The notes under the pieces: generated by a model
Database searches by the model: none
Told to the model about the DNA's origin: nothing
The model's input: the letters and a program-made list of their open reading frames with translations, nothing else
Program-made: the position numbers and the translations under genes
NCBI GenBank assembly: GCA_019096155.1
Contig: JAHCVI010000004.1
Location: 868,001-932,000, forward strand
Source of the DNA: Staphylotrichum longicolle
Taxonomy: Eukaryota > Ascomycota > Sordariomycetes > Sordariales > Chaetomiaceae
Direction: 5' to 3'
Length of the DNA: 64,000 bases
Part shown: piece by piece, positions 11,004 through 22,260 of the stretch
Layout: each line of letters opens with the position of its first letter
Position numbering within the stretch: position 1 is the first letter of the stretch

Positions 11004-12945
11004 TCACCCCATCACATCAAAAAACCCCTTCCTCAATACCCTCTGCTTAAACGACTCCGGCGAGAACCTCCCCCCTTCCAACCCCTCACCCTCGATCAAC
11101 CTCCCACCACGCAGACACAAATCTGTCGTCGTGATACTCAAGCGCGGCTGTTGCTGCTGCTGCTGTGTCTGCTGATCATGATGCTGATATCTGCCCCGAC
11201 CCCCGGTTTGCTGCGCACCGGCAGCGTGAGCTCGATCCCCTTGGTCTTCTCCCGCCTTGCCATCGACACCGCCCGCGCCAGGACAGTGGCACGTTTCTTC
11301 CTCATTGCATGTCTCGCAGGGCATGCCGATGCCCGAGTCGCGTGAGTCGCGTGGGTTGGGGTTGGAGTCCTTGGCGAGGTTGGCGGGGTGGGTTGTGTTC
11401 AGTGGTGTCGTGGGTGCGGATGTCTTTTGGAGTGGCGGCGAGGCCGGGAGGAAGGTTGTCGTCGTTCGACGGAGGTGGGATGGGGTGCTGGTGCTAATGC
11501 CGGTGCTGGTTGGCCGGGAGTGTCTGCGGGTTGACGGGACATCAGATGGTGGAGGGCGGTGGAGAGATTGGAGGAGGGTGTTGCGGCGGGATTTGCGATC
11601 TTGCTTTTGCGGGGGTGCGTGGTGTGAAATGTTGTGGGTGGGCGAAGGCTGAGTTCCGTGGTATGTGATGGATGCGCGGTTGAGAGACTGTTTCATGACG
11701 TTGACACGGTGGGTTTCGAAGACGAGTTCAAGCTGGCCTGTCAGGAAACTAAGGTAGTTGTCGTCCATGTCTCCCGGAAGCAGGAGTTGCAGCTTTTCGC
11801 GTAGGCTGTGTTTCAGTATGTCCTGGCCCTCATCAAAGGCTTGTTGGACTTCAGCGAGCTCAACGACGGGTTGGGCATCTGGAGCTGGGTCAGACTGACG
11901 TTCAAGCTGATGGTGTAAGAAACCGTACCTGGGTCTGGGATTTCAAGATCACAGGGAAAGATAAGACGCCAGATCCCCTCCCAGCTCCATGTGTCATTCA
12001 TTGTGTTTTTGGCGGCCAGCATCCTTGCCGCTTGGTCGGTTATCCCTTCTTCGGGATCGTCAAAGGATACTGTATTCACTTCGCAGACCTGATCTCTTGG
12101 CAACAGCAGATGTTCTTCGAGCTCCATTTCAGTGTCGAATCGTTGCTTACAGCGCCGGCACTGGCGACGGTTGGGCTTTCGCCTGTGGTGTGTGATGACG
12201 TGGGTTCTGGAATCAAGTCAGGAATGGTTTCAATCAGGAGGAGGGTTAAACCTCACTTCAAACCTTGTATTGAACCAAATGAGTCCCTAGCGCATGCTTC
12301 GTGGGCCCTGATATTAAACCTGGCTGGGTTTCGCTTCCTAAACGGACAAGGGTAGGATGCCGTATTGAGCTCGGAGGCACCGCTGTGGTCCAACAACGTC
12401 TCCGTTTCCCATTCCGAGCTTCGCCGTCCACATGTTGAGGACGTGGTGTTCTCCAAGGTTTGCCAACGGCAGGATGCGGCCGGATGTCTCGTCAACCCTA
12501 CCCCTCCTGACAAGTCTGCGTGAAAGCAAGGTGCTGTGTCATGCTTGAAGTCGGCGATTTCCCATTCCCAACTGTCGCTCGATCCTCTCTTGGTGGGCTC
12601 GAGGGTGCCGGCATAAAGCTGCGTGACGCGGGGACTGGTGTAATCCTCTGCCAGCTCCCGCTGTCTCCCCAAGGAGGACAGTTTTGGCTGGCGGTGGAGG
12701 ACATGCTGGGTGAAACTCGTTGGACGACTGGGGAGGAACATGGCGGGCGATGTTGTCTTCTGGGATCGGGTCAACATGCCCAGCTTCCTTTGAATGTACT
12801 GGCCGCCATCATCGGCGCACTTCGACTTCGACGAGGGTCGTTTTAGGGATAAGTCGGTTTTGGACTTTCGCTGGGTGCCCGGTGCAGTTCTAGCCGGGAG
12901 CTGCTGGGGTTCTTTGCCGAGAAAGGGGCCTGGAAGAGCCATCAA
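11004..12945 (-). CDS. Fungal C2H2-type zinc finger protein, one frame break
   Basis: Probable nuclear or cytoplasmic C2H2-type protein of a family common in Pezizomycotina; function unknown. Exons read 12945-12257, 12207-11929 and 11884-11004. The family block YPCPFRKRNPARFNIRAHEAC is followed by a finger whose His pair falls across intron 12256-12208 (LK-THVITHH). A CRRC...H...C element comes next (QCRRCKQRF), then ELAEVQQAFDEG. The reading frame of THVITHHRR and that of QCRRCKQRF differ by one base at about 12180-12184 (AGGCGGAAAG); removing one G restores one continuous protein. A different donor (GGTTTG, 12263) would keep frame but lose the finger histidines. The tail is Ser/Thr/Pro-rich with a poly-Gln run (CAG repeat, near 11148-11168). 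Either a real lesion or a sequence error. Confidence 0.7.
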
Positions 12946-13632
12946 AAGAAAAACAATGCTGCAAAAGGACCTAAGCAGCAGAGAAAAGAGGGAAGACGTG
13001 TGTCAAAACGCGGGAATCCCCGCGCGACGGCCATGAAGGTCCTCGGAAACCGCGGCAGTGGGTCACGTCACGGAAACGAGGAGACGACCGTTGATTGCTG
13101 GGGCCAGGGGGTCGCGGAATGAATGAGCCTCGAAGCCAATGCGCCACCACGAGCGGGTAGGGCATAAGGAAGTCATCATTAGCCCATGTAAGCATCTCGG
13201 GAACAACGGGCCATTATTCGCCAATGGCGCCCGTGGTCGAAGAAGGCGGACGCCCATTTGTTTGGGGGATGGTGGGGTTGTGCAGCCAGCAAGTCTTGTT
13301 GATGGGCTGCTTCGCACTCCTATTGGTCGCTGTGTGATTCCCCCTTTCAGCCCATCAGCGACTCAGATCGCACCTGTACGCGCTGATTCGAGGTGTCTGG
13401 TGTGGGCCAATTTTACGTCGTCATTTGGAACCGACCTGCTCTCGCGTAGGCTCTAAAAATGGGTGTGGTGGACATTTTTGAACGGAAACTGGAATATCAA
13501 ATCTCCCTTCATCCATCAATGATCAATGTCCAAAGGGAAACCCAGGCATCACCATCTAGGCCTTCAACACGCTTGTCAACCTCAACGCAAAGAGAGAAAA
13601 CACAAGGGAAAAAAAAAAGAGGTGAAACACAC
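12946..13632. other. Intergenic, no gene recognised
   Basis: This 687-bp stretch lies between the C2H2 gene start and the end of the acetyltransferase. Short open frames only. It is likely the promoter of the C2H2 gene. Confidence 0.5.
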
Positions 13633-14513
13633 CTAGCTGCTAGCCTTGACGGGCTGCTCGTAAACAAAAAAGTAATCCGTAAAAAGCCCAGGACCGCCGT
13701 ACTGCGAGTCATCCTGGACAAGCTCGCGCTCCAGCCGGAATCCCAGCCGCTGGTACACCGGCACGCCGGGTTTCATCGCCTGGACGAAGATGTCGAGACC
13801 CAGCTTCTCGGCCTGCCGCATGCCGCTGCGGACGAGCTCGGTGGCAATGCCTCGCCGTTGATGGGCTGGGTGGACGGCGAGGTAATCGAGGGCTAAATGA
13901 TTGAACAGCGTAAGCTTAATCCGCACTCCACACCGTCAGTTTCCCCTTTAATGCCGCCGTCTGTGTCGAGGAAAGACGCTCACGAAATGAGAGTGAAGAG
14001 AGGACCCGTACGTACTGCGGCCAGGGTTGTATCTCTTGTCTCGCGCACGCGATCCATGAGCGCGTCGGAGGTGTCGTCTGGGTCCCACACGGCCGTGTCG
14101 GCAACGCGGGAGATCTCAATCGCCTCTTCTGCGGACACGGCGGGAATAACAGCCTCGGGCCATGCGAGCCCGTCGTCACCCTGTTCTTCATCCGTATTAT
14201 CGACCACGGCAGTGGTAGTGTTTGGGGAGGTGATGGTCGAGTGTGAGGCAGGAATGGACCACCGTGCGTATCCCAGGACCTCGCCCGTGACGGTGTCGAC
14301 GCCCTTTTGGTGGCGTGCTGTGGTCCGGTTCCGCAGCAATGTGCGCGGGTACCGTAGAGCTATCTGAGAGATGTGGTACTCGAGGGTGCGGTGGCGCCAG
14401 CTGAGTCGCCAATGGGGGTTGGCCCAGAAGGCGGGGATGTTGGTCGTCGCGAGGGCTGGGCCGTCGGCTACGGTCACTTGCATGATTGCGAACGCGTTTC
14501 CAGGCGGTGGCAT
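13633..14513 (-). CDS. GNAT-family N-acetyltransferase
   Basis: Two exons, 14513-14012 and 13892-13633, joined over intron 14011-13893, give 253 aa. The acetyl-CoA-binding core is in exon 2: LDYLAVHPAHQRRGIATELV contains the Q/R-x-x-G-x-G/A signature of motif A, followed by VYQRLGFRLERE, the usual beta6-beta7 end. The N-terminal half holds the substrate side (LGYARWSIP) with a low-complexity acidic insert. This type acetylates small amines or protein N-termini using acetyl-CoA; the substrate cannot be told. No targeting signal is seen. Confidence 0.85.
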
Positions 14514-14898
14514 TTCAGAAGAATGCTCGTTGTTATATCACTGGGAAAGGGTGGTGGGTTGTTATAAGCAGTGAAGGGCACGGTCCTACAACGACCATGT
14601 AAGGTAGGACAGGTCCGAACTGCTCTGCCTGTGTGCCTCCTTGGGATCTGGTGATTACCTGAGCTGGGCGGGGTGGGGGTTGCAGAGGGGTAATGGATGG
14701 TGTAACATTTGAATCGCGTGCTTGGTCGGAGGATATGCCCTAGAACAAGCTCAACGTGCTAGATCAATTTCACAGAAAGTTGGTAGAAGTCAAGCTGCTG
14801 TTTGAGTCATCGTGGTTAGGGGCGCCTGTAGAGCTCCGGTGTCCCCCCGTGAATGACTGGATGCATCAAAATTCTTGGGATCTTGATCTCTGCCTCTT
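14514..14898. other. Intergenic, promoter side of the GNAT gene
   Basis: 385 bp between the acetyltransferase start and the FTA2-like stop. Nothing recognised beyond promoter space. Confidence 0.45.
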
Positions 14899-15981
14899 TT
14901 ACTCTAGTCTTACTCCGACGGGCAAGAGCTCCATCTGCTGGAATGCTTCAGCCGCAGCCAGATCCTTCTCCCACTTGCGCCAGTCATAGGATCTGGGATC
15001 AGTCCCGTAGCGATTGTTCTGGCTGATCCCGGACGCGCACTTCCTTAGCTCGTCTGGGATGACAACCTCGCTCCAGTCCCAACCGTTTGCCATCCCCCAC
15101 TCAATTATGGTATTGTGCAAGCGCTCCGGTTCGCTATGCCTTGTGTCCTTGACAAGGGCTGAGCACATGGCCCTGCACCACGGGTGCGGGGTGGTCCAGG
15201 CACGGCTGAAGTCGATCAGCTTGCCTCCTAGGTAGTTCGGGACTCTGACGTCGTGGACGAGGATGCCCAATCTGTGCAAATTCTCCAGGTCTTCCCACAT
15301 GTTAGGCGCCTGCGACTGTGTGAAGTGGTCATAGCCATCTGCCAGGTCCTTCACGATGGCCCGAAGAGGGATGTTGCGATTGTGCTCATCTCGGCACCAC
15401 GGGTTGTCCTCGTCTAGCTCGCACTGCGAGCCTCTCTGAGTAATCTCAGCTTCCTGTCCCGAATCGAGCAGCAGGTAACCGTGAGCCCGGATGGCGAGAT
15501 CTTCACGGTTTTCCTGCTTGAGTCGACCGTATGCGCGGCATTCGCAGCTGAATGGGTCAAAGTAGTCCGTATAAAGCTGGGGCGTTGCGAGATCGCGATT
15601 CAACTCGGAGGCGAAATCGTCTCTGAGGTACTCAAACGAGTTGAACTTGAACTAGACGCAGCTATCAGATATTAGGTATGTCGGTGAGCTTCGCTGGTAC
15701 GTGGGAATACTTACTACCTTGAGAGCAAAGTACCGCTCTTTCCCATGGATTCTGATCTTCCAAACTCGGCTGTCTGCACTGCTCGATTCGTCGCCGAGTT
15801 CTTCCACAAACTGAATGGCGGCATGCCCAGTAAGGGTGAAAGGCGGGAGCTTGGGCCCGGGGACTTGAGGGAGTGGTATTGGAAGGTTCGGGTGCGGATC
15901 GAAGGGCCCCATGACGATAGCAAAACCAGGGTTCTGCCGTGATGGCTCGGAAGAGTGGTAATCAGGGAGCCAAGCCCTCAT
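14899..15981 (-). CDS. FTA2-domain protein with kinase-like core
   Basis: Exons 15981-15715 and 15651-14899, joined over a 63-nt intron (15714-15652), give 339 aa. The sequence matches the fungal FTA2 (kinetochore Sim4 complex subunit) family: LPPFTLTGHAAIQFVEELG, then ALKVFKFNSFEYLRDDF across the intron, then a C-terminal half with VHDVRVPNYLGGKLIDFSRA. That last segment has the shape of a protein-kinase catalytic loop (H-D-x4-N) followed by a DFG-like DFS, and ALK resembles the beta3 lysine. True FTA2 works at the centromere, but many filamentous fungi carry extra FTA2-like genes of unknown role, so a kinetochore function is only a possibility. A second Met (MGPFDP) lies 23 codons downstream. 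Confidence 0.75.
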
Positions 15982-16319
15982 TCAGACATGTGATGCTGGC
16001 TTGAAGAGTCTTGAGCACGATTAGGCAACCATGTGTGGCTTAGCCCATGGCCAATCACTGAGAGCGAGGATTTGCGCTGGTTCAACCCCAACCCAACCGC
16101 CCCAACCGACACCAACACCGACATCAACGGCTGGAGCCGACTAGGTACTTCCCGACTTGCCCCACTACCACACCACATTGACTTCACGTCCCGTTTTGAA
16201 GAGGTGGACGTACAAGAAGTTAACTTGACTTGATGAGTGTTTGTAGGCATGTGCCCGGCCCTTATCGGCGTTACCTCACTGATTCTCCTGGTCCAGATAA
16301 ACTTCCATCATGAACCTTG

Positions 16320-16672
16320 TTACGGCTGGTTCCGTCCTGAGTGACCAGCGCTGTGCTTCTGCTCCCGCTCCATGCCGCCAGACCGGCTGTACTTCTGCCC
16401 AGCATCTTCAGGGAGCTCTCCGGCAGCGCTGACAACCTCGCCCTGTGAGGTCGCTCCAAGCGTGTTGTCTTGCACTCCCAGACCCCCTGGGCCTCCCTGC
16501 CGTTTCTGACTGGGTAGGTTTGTGCCAGCTGACTGAACATTGGGCTTCCCTGCGTCCTCGGGCACTGCAAGGTAATGTTAGCAAGGAACAATAATTCAGG
16601 GGCTAGAGGGGCACAACCTTTTGTGCCCTCCTTGGCCATGTCAAACAGGTTGCCTCCTTTGCGGTCGGACAT
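16320..16672 (-). CDS. Small hydrophilic protein, 99 aa
   Basis: Two exons, 16672-16618 and 16564-16320, with intron 16617-16565, keep frame and give 99 aa starting MSDRKGGNLFDMAKEGTK. The protein is rich in Gly, Ser, Gln, Glu and Lys, has no Cys, signal peptide or membrane segment, and repeats the sequence PEDAG (in exon 2). Such composition is seen in disordered, hydrophilin-like stress proteins, but I do not recognise a family. The clean intron with phase agreement is the main reason to call it a gene. Confidence 0.6.
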
Positions 16673-17261
16673 GATGACGGTAGCTGGACGTGGCTTCTCG
16701 AATGACTGCGGTGTCTAAATGAATCAAACAAAAAGATTTGTGGACAAGTTGTAATCCATAGCGTTGAAAGGTGGTTGAGCGGATCGCATGTGGTAGACTT
16801 TATCTGGGGACCAGTCAGGGGCTACATCATTGACAGCCACGATGACAGCATGACCTCGAGTATGACGTACAAAGTCAGATGCGACCACGTTCAACAAGCT
16901 CTCAGTAGCCGTCTTTTAGTGTACCTATGTATGATCTGGGTTCATTGCGCGACATACGAGATGAAGGTCCGTCAAAATTTTTGATCATTTGTTCAGAATA
17001 AGTGGACAACTGGAGCTATCTTGACCTTGTTCTCCGCCGTGGAATTTAATAACGACGGCTACCAGCATATGATTAGACCTCCAGCAACCGTATGCGTCTT
17101 CTGCATGGCAGATTCAGACATGTCATGCAGTCATACGCGGAATCACTGAAGCGTCCAGCACAAAGCTGCTGAGTTTCTATTTCTTCCCAGACAGATGCCC
17201 TAAAAACAATGGAATCGTATGAAGACCCAACGTATAATGACCCTACAACCCTGACACGAAT
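16673..17261. other. Intergenic, no gene recognised
   Basis: 589 bp containing the promoter of the 99-aa protein gene and the 3' flank of the SDR gene. No repeat or coding signal seen. Confidence 0.5.
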
Positions 17262-18001
17262 TTAAATGACAAGCTCAAACTCCTTGCCCTCTTCAAACCA
17301 TTCCCACGTCTTTGCCGCAATATTCGCCGGGTTCCGCTCGGACTCGCTGGGCGACACGACGCCTGCAACATTGATCACCCCGATGTGCACGCCTTCCGGG
17401 CCGTACGTCATATTTAGGCTCTGCACCAGGTTTCGTTGGGCCGCTTTGGTCAGGGAGAGCGCAAATAGTTGCGGGATCGGCTGCAGCGGCAAGGCCGAGC
17501 TAGTGACTAGCAATGCCGGCTTCGAGGCCGGGTCGGCCTTGGCCAGCGAGACGAGATGCGGCACGTACCGCTGGGCAACGACGTAGAGGGCCGAGACTGT
17601 GATCTAGCATTGTTCCGTTAGTAGTGCTATAGATCGTCGTAAAGATAGGGGTAGATCGGCACCTTGAAATCATACTCAATTTCTGTGACGGGGTGTTCAA
17701 AGAAGGCCGACGGCAGTACCCGCGCAGCGTTGAAAAAGATACACTCTGGCTTGCCAAACGCGGCGTCGGCGTCGTCTAGCGCCGTGGCAAGTGCGGCCAC
17801 GTTGGTGATGTCGACCGCGTAGGTCTTGATGTTGACTTGCTTGCCGATGGCCTGCTCAACCGCCGCTTTCTCCGACTCTAGCGAGTCTGTGCGGCGCGCC
17901 AGGAGCACGACATTATCATACCTTTTAGCTGCGAAGACAGAGGTAACGGCACGGCTGATTCCCGGGCCAGAGCCGACAACGAGGAGGGTCTTGTGTGGCA
18001 T
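17262..18001 (-). CDS. Short SDR-like protein lacking the catalytic Tyr
   Basis: Exons 18001-17663 and 17603-17262 (intron 17662-17604) give 226 aa. The Rossmann start is TLLVVGSGPGISRAV (GxGxGI-type), followed by NVVLLARR and VDITN, as in short-chain dehydrogenase/reductases. The usual YxxxK active site should lie in LFALSLTKAAQRNL: the Lys is there, but the position four before it is Leu instead of Tyr. The Ser of the active site may be in VTSSALP. A subgroup of fungal SDR-like proteins shows this loss and may be non-catalytic or use another proton donor. An upstream in-frame Met at 18040 is possible; the one directly before the Rossmann strand is chosen. Confidence 0.8.
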
Positions 18002-18418
18002 GATGAACTTTGGTTTAGGATGGAGTGCTCGGCGATGCAAGAGACGAAATTGGTGCTGGCAGATTCTGCGGAACTGTGTGAGGGCGTTGGGCCGCGAAAG
18101 GATTTATCACTCTATAATAAACAAATCCACCGGAAAGCCCGGGAATGTCCGCTCAGCAGAGCTGACTAAGAACCATGATGCGACTGCGCCGTTCTCCCGC
18201 AGGATCTGGCTTACCTCTGATATTGCAACTGCATCTCGGCTCTATGCCTGGCCTCGATCAATTCTCTGTTCCCTGCATGAGCCTAAAATCAAGGACGATG
18301 GGCTCCCCACCAGAATGGAGAGCGGGTGACGCCGCCCGGCTCGGTGACATCGCAGCGTATCAAGGACAGAACGGTCAAGCGTTGGACCAGCAAAGGCCGT
18401 AGCATCACAATAATAAAG
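18002..18418. other. Intergenic, promoter side of the short SDR
   Basis: 417 bp upstream of the short SDR gene and downstream of the decayed F-box-like gene. No feature recognised. Confidence 0.45.
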
Positions 18419-19743
18419 TTACGTCTCATCGTTCTGCTGCTCAAGCACCGCCACACTGTCAATCTGGCCAGAAACCAAGTACGACGCAAGCCAGCCGGGC
18501 CTGCATCCCTCCAAAACTTTGGCCCCCAAGAGCGCCTCGTCGGGGTCCATGTCCCAAAACACAAAACCCATCCACCTCCAACGCTCCAGCAAGTCGGCCA
18601 CACGCGCAAGCTTATCCCAGCGGCCGTCAGGTGGCCATTCTGGCACCATGTCGGTCCCCCACCGCGTCATCTGCTGTCCGTTCCACGCGTGCGCCCAAGC
18701 CCACCGCGGGTCGGTAACCGAGTCGCCGACGAACGCGGCCGCTGGTGCTGTGCTTCCGGCATCTTCACCCGCCGGCGGGACCAGAAGAGCGAGCAGGTTT
18801 GCTGGCGGGTTACGCCCTCGGTACGACCGTGACAGCCACCCGTGGCTGCCCCGCAGCTACCCGATGAGCGATCCCCATCTGAGCATCTTGCCGCCGCACA
18901 GGCTGGGCTCGCGCCGCAGTACGGGCAGTAAGTCGTCGTTGGACCACTGAGCCACGACCAGTTCTTTATAGAGCGCGGGCAGGCTGAGGTACCGTTGCGG
19001 GTGGTAGCGATTCGGGGCCGGGAGCGGTTCGGACCGGGGCCAGGATTCGTCCTGCCCGCGGAAGGCGTAGATGAGGTCGGCGACAAAAGCTGCCATGGCG
19101 GACGTCTGCTCTAGTTCCCAGCTTTCAAACAGCCTGACCGCCGTGGTGAAGAAGGAATCCGCTCCTGGCGACTTGTCGAAACAAGGGTGGTGCATGCTGA
19201 CGAGGATTTGGGACCGCAGCAGAGCTTGGGCGATACGGCGGCGTTCCGTCTGGCTGGCGGCCCAGTCGCCGCAGGACGGGTTGAGGGCCTCGCGGAAGTG
19301 TTGACGCCGGGGGCTGATGTAGAGATCGACAAAGTCGAGGACGAGCCGGGTCAGTTCGCCCCATGTCGGCGGCGGTGTCTTCATCCAGGGGTGGCACCGA
19401 GGAAGGGCTGTCGGGGAGCAGGGTCTCCCTATATGCCCGGATGGCGGTGTTGAATGTCTGATACACGCTCCCCATTGCAGACATGTTGATGTTGTCGGTC
19501 AGGGACATGATGAGGGCGTCTCGGATAACAGGTCCAAGTTCGTTGCTCATGACATCGCGGAGGATCAAGAACTTGGGTGAGAGAAACAACGTAGAACAAT
19601 TGGCGAGGCGCGGATGAAGGCGCCGAGGTCGGGCAGCGAGTTGCTTGCGCAGAGGATGGCCGTCAAGCAGTCCGCGTTCAGCGCTTCGAGGTAGCAAGGC
19701 GGTGTCCCCACTGTTGTGTCGTTGGCGATTTCTGTACAGACCA
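18419..19743 (-). pseudogene. Decayed F-box-like gene
   Basis: Reading from ATG at 19743, the segment CYLEALNADCLTAILCASNS resembles an F-box-like start of fungal proteins of unknown role. The coding sense then continues in another frame (KFLILRDVMSNELGPVIRDAL) after a break near 19573-19580. It changes frame again near the GGGG at 19388-19391 (SSVP to PWMKTPPPTWGELTRLVLDF). A further break lies around 18840-18860, where the long frame ends; the C-terminal part resumes in a different frame (RWMGFVFWDMDPDEALLGAK), ending at 18419. A GT-AG intron could explain the last break, but the phases I tested do not agree. Two to three lesions make a non-functional gene likely unless the assembly has indel errors. 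Confidence 0.6.
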
Positions 19744-20506
19744 TGATGACAGTTTACCACGAGGGAACTCGCGCCGTGTAGGGGCGTCCGCCGTGTGGAA
19801 AAGGCGCTTTCGTGTTGTCTATCGGAGGTTCAGCAGTCTACTAGCTGTGATGAAGATACTAGCTGCGATGAAGAATGTGACGAAATTCAACCATGCTACC
19901 AGATGCTGATGGAAGTGCACAGCCAACATGGCCCTCGTGTTCCTAGGAGAGAAAGACGTTGATTATGTATGACGCATACAGATGTTTGGGAGGATGCATT
20001 CCACAAGCTGTGTACCTAGGTATGTACCTGTAGATGAACCAATCGGGCAAAACAGGGGCTGGATTCCACCGAATGACCCAACAATGTTCTGCCTAAAGTA
20101 CCTAAATATCTTACCTACCAAACTACATTCTAGACGTAGCAGACCGCCATACCGTATCTACATCTTTTTCAGTCCATAGCTGAAGGCCCCAAATTTCGAG
20201 CGCATCTCTCGCAACTCTGGTGAAGGTATCAGAAGAGTCACACAATATTCATTACCCTCAGTCTTGCGCCAGTGCGACCCGACCATGTTTGTCTCATTAC
20301 TTTCCTTCGTGTCCAATATTTGACTATTTAAACGCTACTAATCCCCAGCCGTGCCTCCCATACCGTCGCCACTGCCGCCGACCTGATTCATGATCCCGGA
20401 GTTCCAGCCAAAGCCCCTTGACTGGCATTGCCCCGAGCATCTGAAAGCAACAATATCAATTATACATTGCACACTCATAGCATCCGGCCCTTCTTTTTCG
20501 AAGGCC
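19744..20506. other. Intergenic, no gene recognised
   Basis: 763 bp upstream of the decayed F-box-like gene and downstream of the second SDR. It contains an 18-bp tandem duplication (19839-19874) and several TACCTAGGTA-like words (about 20012-20030, 20095-20120). Confidence 0.5.
19839..19874. repeat. 18-bp tandem duplication
   Basis: TACTAGCTGTGATGAAGA is followed immediately by TACTAGCTGCGATGAAGA, two copies with one difference. Confidence 0.9.
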
Positions 20507-21727
20507 TCACTTGTACTGCTTGATCTGCTCCTCAGTCCACTCCCAGTACTGCTTCCCAAGAACAGGGTCAAGGAGGTCCTTGCGAACCGGCTCAATCTTT
20601 CCGAAAGGCGAAACTGTAGGACAAGCCGTGTCGTGAGCTACCGCAGATGGAGGCTTATATTGAGGGGCAAAGAAATAACATAGAAGACGTACCCCAACCG
20701 CCGTTATCCTTCTCTGTGATGGTAGGTGAGTGGCTTGCAAAGAGCTGGGTATAGGCGCCATTCTTGGGCGCGTGGGAGATGAGTTTCTTGGGTGAGCAGC
20801 TAACCGTCAGTCTGAATGGGTTTTAACGCATGTATGAATCTAACCAGACGTTTGACGACGTACAAACATGGCAAGCTGCATCTTGGGCATGTTCTGCTGC
20901 AGGTTGGTCACAAAGTTGCCCGGGTTAAGAGCCTGGATAACCCAATGTCAGTTTCGAACCCTGATCAAAGAGAAGATTCGGTGGGATGGCCAACCATGCT
21001 GATGATCCCCTGGCCTGCTGTTCTGCGTGCATATTCGACAGCGTGCAAGACGTTTCCTGCCTTGCTGCGTGAGTATTTGCTCCAGATCCCTTCTTCGTTG
21101 TGGTAGTCCATGTTCGTGAAGTCGATAGCGGGCGCCGGGGCATTGTCGGCGGCGCTGGAGGACACCCAGATCACGCGCACGGAGTTCTTGGCGGCGACCT
21201 GGGCTGTGGCGGCGAGGACGGGGTGCAGGAAGTGGGTGAAGAGAAACGGGGCGAGATTGTTCACACCGATCTGAAGCTCGTAGCCTTGGACGGTTTTGGA
21301 TCCCTGAGGGGGCACCATGACGCCGGCATTGTTGTAGAGGACGTCGAGGCGGCGCTCTTGTGCTAGGAACTCGTCGGCTGAGGCCTTGATGGTAGTTAGG
21401 TCATCCAGTACCAACGGCAGGAAGATCATCTGCCCGGTTGAGGTTGGATGAGCTGTCTCGATCTCCTTGATGACCTCGCTCGTCTTGGACCGGGAGCGGG
21501 CGGCCATGTAGATCTTGGCATTTTTCTGGTACAGAATCGACGCAAGCTCCTTTCCGAGACCACCCGATGCTCCAGTAATCAGGACGACCTAGTGACGTGT
21601 GTTGGTACAGTGAGCAACGCAACAGCATGCGGGGCGGTTTTTGCCTCACCTTGCCTGCTTGGTTAGGAAGGTTCTTCTCAGTCAGAGTCGGCTTGTGGGG
21701 GACAATGGTGCTTCGTCGGATGCTCAT
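20507..21727 (-). CDS. Short-chain dehydrogenase/reductase (retinol-dehydrogenase-like)
   Basis: Five exons keep frame: 21727-21650, 21588-20995, 20932-20864, 20786-20693 and 20613-20507, for 313 aa. The order of motifs is classical: TGASGGLG cofactor site, NNAG, VSSSAA, and YSRSK active site (YxxxK). A C-terminal substrate region follows (HAPKNGAYTQLFA). It oxidises or reduces an alcohol/carbonyl with NAD(P)(H); the substrate is not evident. The Zn2Cys6 regulator at 22261-24175 lies directly upstream on the same strand. The promoters of the two genes share the words AATGCGGCCGCA and CCGCACCGCA, so co-regulation is likely (inference). Confidence 0.9.
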
Positions 21728-22260
21728 GTTGGGCGAGTGTGGCCTGATATTGCTGAGACAAATAAGGAGTTGGGGTAAGGTATTAAAAGTCGTGGTCGAG
21801 GACCGATAGGATATGTGAAAGGGGCGAGTACCTATGTGAATGTTGCAAGTTGCGTGGTATGAGCCTGTTGGGATGGCTGTCGGCTTTATAGGCCATCGTT
21901 GCTGACTGTGAAGACTCTGGATTGGCGATCCACTTCTGTGAGCATTGCCAAAGAATTTCTTGGGTGCGGACCGACCGCTGCGGCAATGCGGCCGCACTCC
22001 GCACTTCGTACGGAAGCACCGCACCGCAGTTGCGGCTGTGGGGCCGCATTGGTGCGGGCAAGTGTTAATTACTGATCAACCACACTTCGTGCCACTGTCA
22101 TGCGGAAAAGACAAGTAACCTGGGATGTTAATAACCGCCACACGCAAAGATAAGGTAAGGTACTCGATGCCCGACCTCGTGCCGACCATTTACTCTACAA
22201 TCATAGCACCACTCAGTCCACGCACTCGCTCAACTCCCGCCCATGCCGCTGACTCCACCG
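21728..22260 (-). promoter_or_regulatory. SDR promoter rich in CGG/CCG words
   Basis: 533 bp upstream of the SDR ATG. AATGCGGCCGCA lies at 21985-21996, CCGCACCGCA at 22019-22028, and an inverted partner GGCCGCATTG at 22042-22051. CGG triplets facing each other are the usual binding form of Zn2Cys6 proteins. The first two words recur in the promoter of the neighbouring Zn2Cys6 gene. Confidence 0.6.

Noticed and set aside
11148..11168. CAG repeat as mobile or regulatory repeat
   Set aside because: It encodes a poly-Gln run inside the C2H2 protein tail.
10779..11345. Plus-strand frame of 188 codons
   Set aside because: It overlaps the well-supported C2H2 gene on the minus strand and looks like its shadow plus pyrimidine-rich flank.
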